This document shows positions 25,568 through 34,098 of a stretch of 34,098 bases of DNA, piece by piece. This stretch comes from Acidobacteriota bacterium (GTDB taxonomy: Bacteria; Acidobacteriota; Terriglobia; Terriglobales; Acidobacteriaceae): positions 1 to 34,098 of the forward strand of contig JAJYSL010000029.1 in the NCBI GenBank assembly GCA_021793595.1, given 5' to 3'. Positions within the stretch are counted from its first letter, which is position 1. The number at the start of each line of letters is the position of its first letter. The translations under genes were made by a program, and so were the position numbers. Under the pieces are notes generated by a model. The model did not search any database. It was not told the DNA's origin and saw only the letters and a list, made by a program, of their open reading frames with translations.

Positions 25568-28500
25568 ATGAAAAAGCAATTCTTCGCGGTCATTCTGGCC
25601 GTTGTGACGATGATATTTTCGTTTCTTCCATTCGCATCGCTCGGGCAGCAAGCCACAACCTCGCTTGCCGGTGTTGTTACCGATCCAAGTGGCGGCGTCT
25701 TGCCCGGAGCTGCGGTCACCATCACCCGCCAGGCAACCGGCCAAACCCTGTCAACCACCACGAACGCGCGCGGCGAATACCAGTTCTCCCAGTTGAGTCC
25801 GGGGACTTGGACCGTGACCATTAGCGCCAAAGGGTTCGCCGATCAAAGCAAAGTGGGCGCTCTTCTCGTCAGCAAGCCCGCCACCATCCCCTTCAAAATG
25901 TCGGTGCAGGCCCTCGCGCAAACGGTGAACGTGTCGGCAGAAACCGAGACCCTGAACACGACCGACGCTTCACTCGGCAATGCCATCAGCAACCGCACCA
26001 TCCAGTCGCTGCCGATGATTGACCGCAACGTTCCCGACCTTCTCAGCCTGCAACCCGGCGTTCTATACCTGGGCCACAAAGTCGATGCGGTCACCGACAG
26101 TCGTACAGGGTCCGTCAACGGCGTTCGCTCCGATCAGGACAACATCACCATGGACGGTCTGGACGACAACAACCAGCGCAGCGGCTATGCCTTTACGGGC
26201 GTCCTTCGTGAAACACTGGATTCCATCGACGAGTTTCGCGTCACCACCGGCATGGCGAATTCCGACCAGGGTCGCGCCGCTGGAGCCCAGGTCAACCTGG
26301 TCACCAAAAGCGGCACCGACCAATTCCACGGCGCAGCCTACGAGTACAACCGCAATACCAATACTGCCGCCAACAACTGGTTTAACAAGAATGCGGAGCT
26401 GGCCAGCGCGCTGCCCAATGAACCAGGCAAATATATCCGCAATATCTATGGGGCTGATCTGGGCGGCCCCATCAAAAAGCAAAAGCTCTTCTTCTTCGGC
26501 AATTATGAGGCCTCCCACATCCGCGAAAATGCGCAGGTCCAGCGCGAGACCCCCACCGCCTCCCTGGAAACGGGCGACATCATTTACCAGAGCGGCGGCG
26601 TCAACGTCACCCAGACGCCCGCCAAGATCCGCGCCACCGACCCGCTATGCTCCGGCAATGGCACCTGTCCCTGGGGCCCGGGCGTCGATCCCAATATCCT
26701 CACCATGTTGAAGTTGTATCCAATCGCCAACGGAGCGGCGCTAGGGGACGGATTGAATCTTGGCTCCTACAGTTTCTCCTCTCCCAACCCGGAGAACCTC
26801 AATACCAGCATCTTCCGCATGGATTGGGATCCCGTCCCTCACCACCAGCTTTTCTTCCGCGGCAATCTTCAGGATGACACCACGGACGACGTGATTCAGT
26901 TCCCTGGCCAGCCGCCAAGCTTTGTCATTCGCAACAACACCAAGGGTCTGGGAGCCGGAGATACCTGGGAAATCACCGACAACCTCGTCAACGATTTTCG
27001 CTATGGTTATGTCCGCGAGGGCTATAGCCAGGCAGGGACGGACTGCGGCGCCTACGTCCAGTTCTTTCGCACCCTGTCCACGCCGACCGCTGAAACCTGC
27101 TCCACCATCGTCCATGTGCCGGTGCAAAATTTCATCGACAACGTTAGCTGGGTACACGGGAATCATTCGATATCCTTTGGCGGGGACCTGCGCCTCATCA
27201 CCAATTACACCAGTTCCGACGCCACCTCGTACGGCTTTGCCGACGGCAACATCCAATGGCTGAACACCGGAGGAGCGATTGCGGGAACGGGAGGCAGTCT
27301 CGATCCCGGCGCATTCGGTCAGCCTCCCGTCGACTCTGGCGATAGCACCACCTATAGCGAAGAGGTAGGGATGATGGCTGGTATCATTCCCTTTGTTCAG
27401 GGTCAATTCAATTTCACCGTCCAACCCGGCGGCAAAACTGGAACCACGAATGCGGAAGGCGCCCCGGTGACATTGAATTACTATTCCAAGGAATTCGAGT
27501 GGTACATCGAGGACCAATGGAAAATCTATCCGAATGCAACATTGACCTTCGGCATCCGACAGGTGCTATTGCAGCCACCCTATGAAACCCATGGACAGCA
27601 AGTTCAGCCAACCGTCGACACCCACCAGTGGTTTAACAATCGCGTGGCCGGAATGTACAAGGGCATTACCGACCAGCCGGATCTCACATTTGCTCCTTCC
27701 GGCAAAGCGAATGGAAAGCCATCCTACTGGCCCATGCAGTACACAAACTTCGCGCCGCGCATGGCTTTGGTGATTGCGCCGGACAACAAAACCTCCATCC
27801 GCGTGGGTGCCGGTATGTACTATGACCATTTCGGCGAAGGCATCGTCGATACCTTCGCCCAGCTCGGTTCCTTCGGCCTCACCACCTCGATTTCCAACCC
27901 GGCAGGTCAGTACTCCGTGGACGATGCGCCGCGTTTTACCAGCCTTACCGCAGTGCCAGCTCTCACCGGAGTTAACATTCCGTCCGTCATCCAGTACCCT
28001 TACACACCTCCGAATAACGTCAATACCGGACTTGCGATTACCTGGGGCGTCGACAGCAAGATTCAGACCCCCTATACGATTGCATACGACTTTTCCATCC
28101 AACGGGAAATGCCCCATGGGTTTTCCGTCGAGGCGGACTACGTCGGCACCTTCGGGCGTCATCTGCTTCAGCAACGGGATTTGGCCACGCCGCTCGACCT
28201 GGTCGATCCGAAATCCGGAATGGACTACTTCGAGGCGGGCAAGCTCTTGGCACAGGCAACGTATGCTGGCGCAACCACCGTGCAGCCAATCGCATATTGG
28301 GAAGATATGTTTCCCTACCTGGCAACTGGAGGCCAGAGCGCGACGCAGAACATCTACACCAATATCTACCAACCACAGGCCCTTACCGGCAACGACTCCT
28401 TCGCTTTGGTTCAGTTGGACGCCTATTGCCTGCCCAGCGAGGGCGGCCTCGGTTGCGGTCCCTTCGTCGACGCGAACGGCAATGTGACGACTCGCTACTA

Positions 28501-29347
28501 TCAACGGCAGTTTTCGTCGCTCTATGCCTGGTCCTCCATCGGCACCAGCAGCTATAACTCCATGCAGCTCACCGCGCGCAAAGTCGCCAGCTCCGGCCTT
28601 GCATTCAACTTCAGCTACACCCTTTCCAATTCGATGGATCTTGGCTCGGACACCGAACGCAATAACGAACTCAGTGCGACATCCTTCAGCGAACTCGTCA
28701 ACGCTTTCAATCCCAAGGCCAACCGTGGCGTCTCCGATTTCGATACACGTCACTTGCTGACCGGCGACTTCATCTATCAACTTCCCTTCGGCCGCGGCAT
28801 GCGTTACGGGGCCGAGTCCAACCGGGTGGTCAACGCTCTCATCGGCGGCTGGACGCTCTCCGGCATCACCCGCTGGTCCAGCGGATTGCCCTTCAGCATC
28901 TCCCCTCCCCTCAGTTATTCAACGGATTACCAGATCCCGGGCTTTGCTGTGCAAACCGGTCCGATTAAGATACACAAGCATTTGGTCGCAGGCGGCTTGC
29001 CGGAGGTGTTTGCCCATCCCAATGCGTTAAATAATGACATTGGCACAGGGTTCCCCTTGCGCTATCCGTACCCGGGTGAAGCAGGAAGCCGTAACGTTTT
29101 CCGCGGCGACGGCTATTTCGAACAGGATTCGAGCTTGGCGAAAATATGGAAGGTCTATCATGACCAGACCCTCCGTTTTGCATGGGAAGTCTTCAACGTC
29201 ACCAACTCCTCGCGTTTTGACACCAGTCCCGTCAGCGCCCTGGGAGGCTTGAATACCCAAGTCACCAGCGGCGCCGGCTTCGGTATTTACAGCTCGGAAC
29301 TGGTTCAGAGCCGCAAACAGCAATTCTCCCTTCGCTACGATTTCTAA
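25568..29347 (+). CDS. Large TonB-dependent receptor, Oar-like
   Basis: This 1259-residue outer-membrane receptor has a signal peptide (cleavage near FASLGQQ), a carboxypeptidase-regulatory domain (about 30-115, SLAGVVTDPSGGVLPGAAV), and a plug with SVNGVRSDQDNITMDGLDD, FRVTTGMANSDQGRAAG and VNLVTKSGTDQFHG. A very long barrel ends at SLRYDF with the C-terminal Phe used by the BAM machinery. GGGAGG lies close upstream of the ATG. It is divergent from the GH3/GH39/rhaM unit and has its own promoter and terminator, so it is probably monocistronic. Import of an oligosaccharide processed by the neighbouring enzymes is the likely job (inference). Extra loops, some with paired Cys, make it about 280 residues longer than the receptor at 11410. 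Confidence 0.92.
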   Translation: MKKQFFAVILAVVTMIFSFLPFASLGQQATTSLAGVVTDPSGGVLPGAAVTITRQATGQTLSTTTNARGEYQFSQLSPGTWTVTISAKGFADQSKVGALLVSKPATIPFKMSVQALAQTVNVSAETETLNTTDASLGNAISNRTIQSLPMIDRNVPDLLSLQPGVLYLGHKVDAVTDSRTGSVNGVRSDQDNITMDGLDDNNQRSGYAFTGVLRETLDSIDEFRVTTGMANSDQGRAAGAQVNLVTKSGTDQFHGAAYEYNRNTNTAANNWFNKNAELASALPNEPGKYIRNIYGADLGGPIKKQKLFFFGNYEASHIRENAQVQRETPTASLETGDIIYQSGGVNVTQTPAKIRATDPLCSGNGTCPWGPGVDPNILTMLKLYPIANGAALGDGLNLGSYSFSSPNPENLNTSIFRMDWDPVPHHQLFFRGNLQDDTTDDVIQFPGQPPSFVIRNNTKGLGAGDTWEITDNLVNDFRYGYVREGYSQAGTDCGAYVQFFRTLSTPTAETCSTIVHVPVQNFIDNVSWVHGNHSISFGGDLRLITNYTSSDATSYGFADGNIQWLNTGGAIAGTGGSLDPGAFGQPPVDSGDSTTYSEEVGMMAGIIPFVQGQFNFTVQPGGKTGTTNAEGAPVTLNYYSKEFEWYIEDQWKIYPNATLTFGIRQVLLQPPYETHGQQVQPTVDTHQWFNNRVAGMYKGITDQPDLTFAPSGKANGKPSYWPMQYTNFAPRMALVIAPDNKTSIRVGAGMYYDHFGEGIVDTFAQLGSFGLTTSISNPAGQYSVDDAPRFTSLTAVPALTGVNIPSVIQYPYTPPNNVNTGLAITWGVDSKIQTPYTIAYDFSIQREMPHGFSVEADYVGTFGRHLLQQRDLATPLDLVDPKSGMDYFEAGKLLAQATYAGATTVQPIAYWEDMFPYLATGGQSATQNIYTNIYQPQALTGNDSFALVQLDAYCLPSEGGLGCGPFVDANGNVTTRYYQRQFSSLYAWSSIGTSSYNSMQLTARKVASSGLAFNFSYTLSNSMDLGSDTERNNELSATSFSELVNAFNPKANRGVSDFDTRHLLTGDFIYQLPFGRGMRYGAESNRVVNALIGGWTLSGITRWSSGLPFSISPPLSYSTDYQIPGFAVQTGPIKIHKHLVAGGLPEVFAHPNALNNDIGTGFPLRYPYPGEAGSRNVFRGDGYFEQDSSLAKIWKVYHDQTLRFAWEVFNVTNSSRFDTSPVSALGGLNTQVTSGAGFGIYSSELVQSRKQQFSLRYDF

Positions 29348-29363
29348 AACTCGTGCGAACACC

Positions 29364-29394
29364 GCCGGGAATCCTCACAGATTCCCGGCTTTTT
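29364..29394 (+). terminator. Strong rho-independent terminator after the TonB receptor
   Basis: GCCGGGAATC (29364-29373) and GATTCCCGGC (29380-29389) form a perfect 10-bp stem with a CTCACA loop, followed by TTTTT and a further T-rich stretch. It starts 16 nt after the receptor stop and separates it from the ROK gene. Confidence 0.92.
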
Positions 29395-29519
29395 CTTTGC
29401 CTGTCATATTTGTCGACTCGTAAGCGTTAATGTGACTGCTCGCCCTTCCCCTCTCGTCTGCGAATTTCGGGTATCCTGAACCTTCCGGGTTTTTGCGCAA
29501 TTTTGCCGCTAGGTACACC

Positions 29520-30509
29520 ATGAAAGCTATTTCCCTTGATTTGGGCGGTTCCCACGTCACCCTCGCCATCGTGGAGGATGAAACCATCCTTCTGTCACAG
29601 GAAATTTCTGTTGACCCCGGCGGAGAACTTCTGCCGCTTCTGCCGCGATTCAAATCTATCGTCTATGGCATGCTCGCGACGCTGCGCATCCCCATCGAAG
29701 ACTGCATCGGTGTCGCCATGGGCTGCGCCGCAATGGTCGATCGATTCACGGGACGCGTGCTCTCCACCAACGGCAAGTTTGAAGATTCCCCGGAAATCGA
29801 TCTTCCCGCTTGGGCCCTCAAGGATTTTGGATTGCCCTTCGCCCTGGAAAATGACGCCCGCATGGCTCTCTTAGGCGAGTGGTATGCCGGTGCGGCGAAG
29901 GGTGCGGATGATGTTGTGATGATCACCCTCGGCACCGGTATCGGCGGCGCCGCCATGGCCGGGGGCAAGGTCTACCGTACCAAACAAGTGCAAGGCGGTT
30001 GTCTCGGCGGTCACATTCCCGCGCTCTTTACCGGCAGAAAATGCACCTGCGGCGGCTTTGGATGCATGGAAGCAGAAGCCTCCGGATGGGCCTTGCCGCT
30101 GATTGCTCGCGAGTGGCCCGGATTTGAAAAGAGCCGTCTCGCCTCCGTCGACCGTATCAATTTTCGCGCGCTGTTTGAGTTGGCTCGCGAAGGCGATCCC
30201 GTCGCTCTTGGCGTGCGCGATCGCTGCCTGCACGTCTGGGCCGTCGGAACGGTCGGACTGATCCATGCCTACGGCCCGGAGTTGGTTGTCTTTGGCGGCG
30301 GCGTCATGCGCAGCGGCGATATCATCCTTCCCTACATTCGCGACTACGCCGGCAAGTATTCCTGGACGCCAAGCGGGCCGGTAAGAATCCTTCCCGCCGC
30401 GTTAGGAAACCATGCTGGACTCCTGGGAGCGATTCCTTCGCTGACCGACGCTGCCTTTGCGGGTGCAGTTACCCCTGGCTCGGCGCGGCTGCACGCACAT
30501 ACGCCTTGA
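29520..30509 (+). CDS. ROK-family sugar kinase-like protein
   Basis: ROK proteins are mostly sugar kinases (glucose, fructose, N-acetyl sugars). This 329-residue member lacks the N-terminal helix-turn-helix of ROK repressors. It has the phosphate loop SLDLGGSHVTLAIV, the catalytic Asp112 in LENDARMALLGEWY, the second phosphate loop ITLGTGIGGAAMAGGKV, and the zinc motif CTCGGFGCMEAEASG (Cys175, Cys177, Cys182 with His165). The usual ExGH is LGGH here, so the substrate-binding Glu is replaced by Leu162. The start ATG 29520 has only a weak AGGT upstream. Its 3' end overlaps the convergent PMI gene by 41 bp. Substrate and even kinase activity are uncertain. Confidence 0.86.
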   Translation: MKAISLDLGGSHVTLAIVEDETILLSQEISVDPGGELLPLLPRFKSIVYGMLATLRIPIEDCIGVAMGCAAMVDRFTGRVLSTNGKFEDSPEIDLPAWALKDFGLPFALENDARMALLGEWYAGAAKGADDVVMITLGTGIGGAAMAGGKVYRTKQVQGGCLGGHIPALFTGRKCTCGGFGCMEAEASGWALPLIAREWPGFEKSRLASVDRINFRALFELAREGDPVALGVRDRCLHVWAVGTVGLIHAYGPELVVFGGGVMRSGDIILPYIRDYAGKYSWTPSGPVRILPAALGNHAGLLGAIPSLTDAAFAGAVTPGSARLHAHTP

Positions 30510-32232
30510 TGGTCGCCAACGGGGACGCAACCTCTCCAATTGGAGAAATGCTATATTTCCCCACCGCTGCCGGAACAATAAACGTCTCCGCGTAGTGCAC
30601 CACGAACGGCTCGAATGCTTTCGTCGGGCTCTCCACCACAACCTGTTCGCCCTCCACCAGGTTCAGCACATGTAAATTTCCCTGCGTATCGTGCTCGACG
30701 GGCGCAGTAAACCAATGCCTACGCGTCTCAATGAACTCCGACTTGTACAGTCCCGTCGACTCCTCACTCCATCCCGGCCCGCTTGCAATCGCTCGCACAG
30801 GATTCACCAGATTTTTTCGTACCCACTCGGTCGTCCGGTCCCACTGAATATTCGCGATGCCATAGTCCAGATGAATCGGCCGCGGCTTTCCATCCAGATC
30901 CAGCCGGCCCCAATCCCACAGCTTGAACGTAAAAATATACGGCGTCGCGCTGATCTCCAGCACCATTCCATTTTTTCCGGAGCAATGAATTGTGCCCGCC
31001 GGAATAGAAACATGCGAATGCTTCTCCACCGGCCACGTGTTCACATATTGTTCGGCTGGAAAAGTTTTCTCCCCGGCCTGCGCCAACCGCAAATTCTGCG
31101 CCATCTCCTCGCGATCAATCCCCTCCTTCAGTCCCAGGTAGACAACCGCGCCCGGCTCGGCATCCAGCAGGTAGTAGCTTTCATCCTGCGTGTACGTCAG
31201 ACCAAATTTTTCGCGGATAAATGCTGTGAGCGGATGCACCTGCAGCGAAAGATTGCCGCCGCCCACCGTATCGAGAAAATCAAACCGAATCGGAAATTCC
31301 GCGCCGAATCGTTGGCGAATTTCAGCGCCTAGCAACTCCTCAGGGTGCTGGTGCACCAGCGTCAGCGCCGGCAACTCCACGGCCCGCGAACCAAATCCCA
31401 GTCGCAAGCTGTTCTCTTCCGGCACACAGTCGAAGCACCACGCAAAATTTGGCGGCTCTTTGGGCAGATCGAAATGCCGCCGCATCCATTCCCCGCCCCA
31501 CGGTCCCGGATCGAAAAACGGCGTCACACGGAATGGACGGGTGCAGGTCTTCTTCAATCCTGCGCGATACAGTTCTCCAGCAATCATTCGCGGATTATCT
31601 GGAATATTTGTGTCGAGAAAAAAATCGATCTTGTCGAAAATTTCCTGCCGAACTCGATCTGCGGCTCGCCAGTCAATAAAAAATGCCCGTTTGTAGAGTT
31701 CTCGCGCCGACGCGTCGGCATTGTTCGCGCCAAGATTGCCAATTTCATGCGCCCGCTGGCGTCGTTGAATTTCCCATCGCGCCAGATCCGCGTAGACCAA
31801 CACGTCCCACGTCTCAGCAATCTGCGCCGCACCCGTTCCCAGCACAAGCATCAAGCCCTTGGCATGGGCGCGTACGCGCGACCGCAACATCTCGACCCGC
31901 TCCGCGGAAAGAAAATCCGCAATCGTCCAGCAGCGCATTTTCGCAAATACAGGATCGTCGCCTATAGTGTCCGCAAATTTCGCCTCTAGCTCGCTTGGGT
32001 CTTTTAACGCATCCGCCGCTCGCACGACAACGTCCGGATGCAGCGTCGACGCCAGCTCGCGTTCAATCTCTGCGAGGTCCACGCCGGGATAGCATTCGAT
32101 CACCAATACAGATCGATCGCGACCACTCACTGCGGCCTTCACCGCGTGGGCAATCGCTCGCCAATCGGCAACGCAATCTTCATCCCGTTGCGTTACCTGC
32201 ACCACGGGAAACTTATCGTAGTTTGACTTCAT
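30469..32232 (-). CDS. Type I phosphomannose isomerase-like protein with extra N-terminal domain
   Basis: The C-terminal part (about 240-587) is a class I mannose-6-phosphate isomerase cupin, with GGGNLSLQVHP (Gln331, His333), DESYYLLDAEPGAVVYLGL (Glu351) and IPAGTIHCSGKNG (His416), the expected zinc ligands. It would interconvert mannose-6-phosphate and fructose-6-phosphate. Residues 1-235 look like a degenerate nucleoside-kinase fold: VLVIECYPGVDLAEIEREL stands where a P-loop would be, but no GxxxxGK[ST] is present. This two-part layout of about 590 residues also occurs in Bacteroidetes homologues. The ATG overlaps the end of the GH42 gene by 20 bp, indicating co-transcription. The stop lies inside the convergent ROK gene. 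Confidence 0.86.
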   Translation of the reverse strand: MKSNYDKFPVVQVTQRDEDCVADWRAIAHAVKAAVSGRDRSVLVIECYPGVDLAEIERELASTLHPDVVVRAADALKDPSELEAKFADTIGDDPVFAKMRCWTIADFLSAERVEMLRSRVRAHAKGLMLVLGTGAAQIAETWDVLVYADLARWEIQRRQRAHEIGNLGANNADASARELYKRAFFIDWRAADRVRQEIFDKIDFFLDTNIPDNPRMIAGELYRAGLKKTCTRPFRVTPFFDPGPWGGEWMRRHFDLPKEPPNFAWCFDCVPEENSLRLGFGSRAVELPALTLVHQHPEELLGAEIRQRFGAEFPIRFDFLDTVGGGNLSLQVHPLTAFIREKFGLTYTQDESYYLLDAEPGAVVYLGLKEGIDREEMAQNLRLAQAGEKTFPAEQYVNTWPVEKHSHVSIPAGTIHCSGKNGMVLEISATPYIFTFKLWDWGRLDLDGKPRPIHLDYGIANIQWDRTTEWVRKNLVNPVRAIASGPGWSEESTGLYKSEFIETRRHWFTAPVEHDTQGNLHVLNLVEGEQVVVESPTKAFEPFVVHYAETFIVPAAVGKYSISPIGEVASPLATIKAYVRAAAPSQG

Positions 32233-34098
32233 CGCCGATCGTTTTACTTCGTCGATTTTTCTGTTGGATTTTCGTCGCTTTCAAGACGGCAACAGCCCCA
32301 GCCTTTATCCCGAGAGTGGCCAGCGTGCAGCCATTCTGCTCCGTCACAGGCACCGTCTCTCCTGTCATTGTATCGACAACTTTGTAGTCACCAAGAAAGC
32401 GGACGACAGCCTTTTGCGCATCGCCCCAGTTAGCAAGAACTGCGGCAAGCCCATCCGGCTGCACCATGCCGCGAAACATCATCTCTCTCGATCCTTCAGT
32501 CAGCGAGACCTGCTGCTGACTCGCGACCACCAGCGAAGGCGCAACAATCCATTGCTGCACGACTGGATTGAATCGCATTGCGTACGCCAGCGATACCGCC
32601 GACTCAAAATAGACGACCTGCCCTTTGCCGTAGGTATGTTTCACTTCAAATGGTTTTCCGTCTGGCGTGCGCAGAACCACCTCGGCGCCCTTCAGCTCCA
32701 GCGGCAACCTCCACAACTCGCCGCCATCTTCATTCGCCGCTGTCACGGAGTAGGGATGGTCCGGCTGCACCGGATACAAATCCGTCGCCTCCACGCCAAA
32801 CAAATCCGTCAGTCCTCCAGGAATCGTCGGGCGAATCGTTCCTGTCGCATCTTTCCATCCCGTCAGCCCGTCCGCCCACAGCGTTCCTCCCTGGCGGACG
32901 TAGGTCTTCAGCGCCGCTATCGTCGCATCATCCAGCGCATAGGAATAGGGAATATACAACACGTCATACCTCTGCAGCTCCCCGCCCTTCAATTGATCCA
33001 GATCGACAAAGTCCGTCGGAACATGCGCCCGATGCAGCGCCAGGTAACAACCTCGCAAGGATTCTTCCACTTCGTCCTCGCGATGCTGAGGCCTTCCATC
33101 CAGGCTCATCAGCACCTGTGCGTCGCGGTTATACAGGATGGCGACCTTCGCGGCCTGCGGATGCGCTTCGTTCAGCCACGGATTTTTCTGCAATGTATCC
33201 GCAATTGCTTTTACCGCCGGCACGCGTACCGACGGGGTTCCGTCGAGACTCACCAGAGACCACTCCCCGGCTTCCGTCCCACTCCTGCGTGGATTCCATA
33301 GCCAGAAAATCACTGCACGGCTCCCCGCACCATACGAGTCCCACACCCAGCGCGTTAGATCACCCGTCGTCTCCGTCAACGCAAATCCGCCCGTGTACGC
33401 AACCGGTCCACCCTGCAGCTCAGTTACCCACAGCGGCTTCACCGGCTGCGCCACACTGGCCGCTCCCATCACGTCCAGTCGATAGGCATACAACTCCCCG
33501 TAATCTTTGTCCGGCGTCGTGGCTTTCATCGTCCAGTGCATCGACATCCCCACAATGTCCTGGATCTTTTTTTCCTTCCACGCATCCTGGCCGTCCGCGT
33601 CGCCCAACGGACGCGTCACATTAAAGTGCACCGGATGATTCGGATCGATCGCCAGCACCTGCCGCCTTACCCAGCTCAGTACCCAAATCAGGTTGTCGAC
33701 GTTGAATTCTCTCCAATCAATCACCGCGTTGTAGTCGGTCCAGTAATTCTCCAGCTGCGCATGGGTAATGGTCACATCCGAAAATTGCTTCAGCGGCCGA
33801 AACCACATGCGGTCCAGATTTCCCACTGTCCCATACTTCGCCTGCAGCCAATCTCCAAAAGCGTGGAACGTCGTCGGCTCGGTGTCATATTTCTCCGGCT
33901 CGTTCATCAGTAACCATGCGCCTTGCGCCGGACTATTCTTGTACCGCCCGACAACTTTTCGCAAATACATCTCCGCCGCGGCGCGATTTGCCGGATCGTT
34001 CAGGTTGACGCGATTGTGATAAAAGGTCGTTTTACCCGCCCATCCCGGCGGATCTTCCGGACACAATGTCGCCGCTATCTGGATTCCGTTTTTTGCCG
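32213..34098 (-). CDS. GH42-type beta-galactosidase, 5' end beyond the window
   Basis: The frame is open to the right edge, so the N-terminus lies outside; about 627 codons are visible. The barrel shows the acid/base motif GAWLLMNEPEKYD (Asn-Glu) and the candidate nucleophile in PLWVTELQGGP. A beta-galactosidase trimerisation domain follows (NRDAQVLMSLDGRPQHRED, YDVLYIPYSYALDDATIAAL, YVRQGGTLWADGLTGWKD) and then a small C-terminal beta domain. It would cleave terminal beta-galactosyl (or related arabinosyl) residues from oligosaccharides. An in-frame TTG at 34066 exists but lies inside the conserved barrel, so it is not the true start. It overlaps the PMI start by 20 bp. Confidence 0.87.
   Translation of the reverse strand, partial: AKNGIQIAATLCPEDPPGWAGKTTFYHNRVNLNDPANRAAAEMYLRKVVGRYKNSPAQGAWLLMNEPEKYDTEPTTFHAFGDWLQAKYGTVGNLDRMWFRPLKQFSDVTITHAQLENYWTDYNAVIDWREFNVDNLIWVLSWVRRQVLAIDPNHPVHFNVTRPLGDADGQDAWKEKKIQDIVGMSMHWTMKATTPDKDYGELYAYRLDVMGAASVAQPVKPLWVTELQGGPVAYTGGFALTETTGDLTRWVWDSYGAGSRAVIFWLWNPRRSGTEAGEWSLVSLDGTPSVRVPAVKAIADTLQKNPWLNEAHPQAAKVAILYNRDAQVLMSLDGRPQHREDEVEESLRGCYLALHRAHVPTDFVDLDQLKGGELQRYDVLYIPYSYALDDATIAALKTYVRQGGTLWADGLTGWKDATGTIRPTIPGGLTDLFGVEATDLYPVQPDHPYSVTAANEDGGELWRLPLELKGAEVVLRTPDGKPFEVKHTYGKGQVVYFESAVSLAYAMRFNPVVQQWIVAPSLVVASQQQVSLTEGSREMMFRGMVQPDGLAAVLANWGDAQKAVVRFLGDYKVVDTMTGETVPVTEQNGCTLATLGIKAGAVAVLKATKIQQKNRRSKTIGDEVKLR

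Noticed and set aside
32264..33624. Two long plus-strand ORFs opposite the GH42 gene
   Set aside because: They mirror the GH42 coding sequence on the other strand and have biased Arg/Pro/Ser composition.

Overview
The window looks like chromosomal DNA of an Acidobacteriota (Terriglobia-like) soil bacterium. This is inferred from two very large Oar-type TonB-dependent receptors with an N-terminal carboxypeptidase-regulatory domain and no SusD partner, the dense set of plant-sugar genes, and a moderately high GC content. No phylogenetic test could be run. I found no tRNA, rRNA, CRISPR array, insertion sequence or prophage.

Layout. 1-2.8 kb: an aromatic amino acid catabolism island, with phenylalanine 4-monooxygenase divergent from 4-hydroxyphenylpyruvate dioxygenase and a fumarylacetoacetase-like gene (Phe to Tyr to homogentisate and its terminal hydrolase step). 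2.9-11.4 kb: mostly housekeeping and regulatory genes, namely a stand-alone phoU, a marR regulator, a PilZ plus LuxR-type response-regulator pair, thiD, rlpA, a cupin, a 59-residue zinc-ribbon protein, a CPBP membrane protein with degraded active-site motifs, accA and a DedA/VTT membrane protein. 11.4-34.1 kb: mainly carbohydrate uptake and breakdown. It holds a TonB receptor with an SDR of the gluconate/KduD type, a formate/nitrite-transporter pseudogene, a flavin/PNPOx-type stress protein, uronate isomerase, an HNH nuclease, a five-gene minus-strand unit (GH3, GH39-like, L-rhamnose mutarotase, sugar isomerase, CBM9-like protein), a divergent 1259-residue TonB receptor, a ROK-family protein, a type I phosphomannose isomerase with an extra N-terminal domain, and a GH42-type beta-galactosidase that runs off the right edge.

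How the genes may work together (inference): the TonB receptors would import oligosaccharides released from plant cell wall polymers, GH3/GH39/GH42 would trim them, and the mutarotase, isomerases, ROK protein and PMI would feed the sugars into central metabolism. UxaC and the SDR point to uronate use. The GH3 operon and the 1259-residue receptor face away from each other, and each has a recognisable sigma70-like promoter with 17-bp spacing, so they look like one co-regulated glycan-use locus.

The most notable anomalies are a transporter pseudogene whose three lesions can be read base by base, a GH3 enzyme that has lost the conserved Lys-His pair, a CPBP protein lacking protease residues, a ROK protein lacking the usual ExGH glutamate, and an in-frame stop near the middle of the fumarylacetoacetase-like gene at the window edge.
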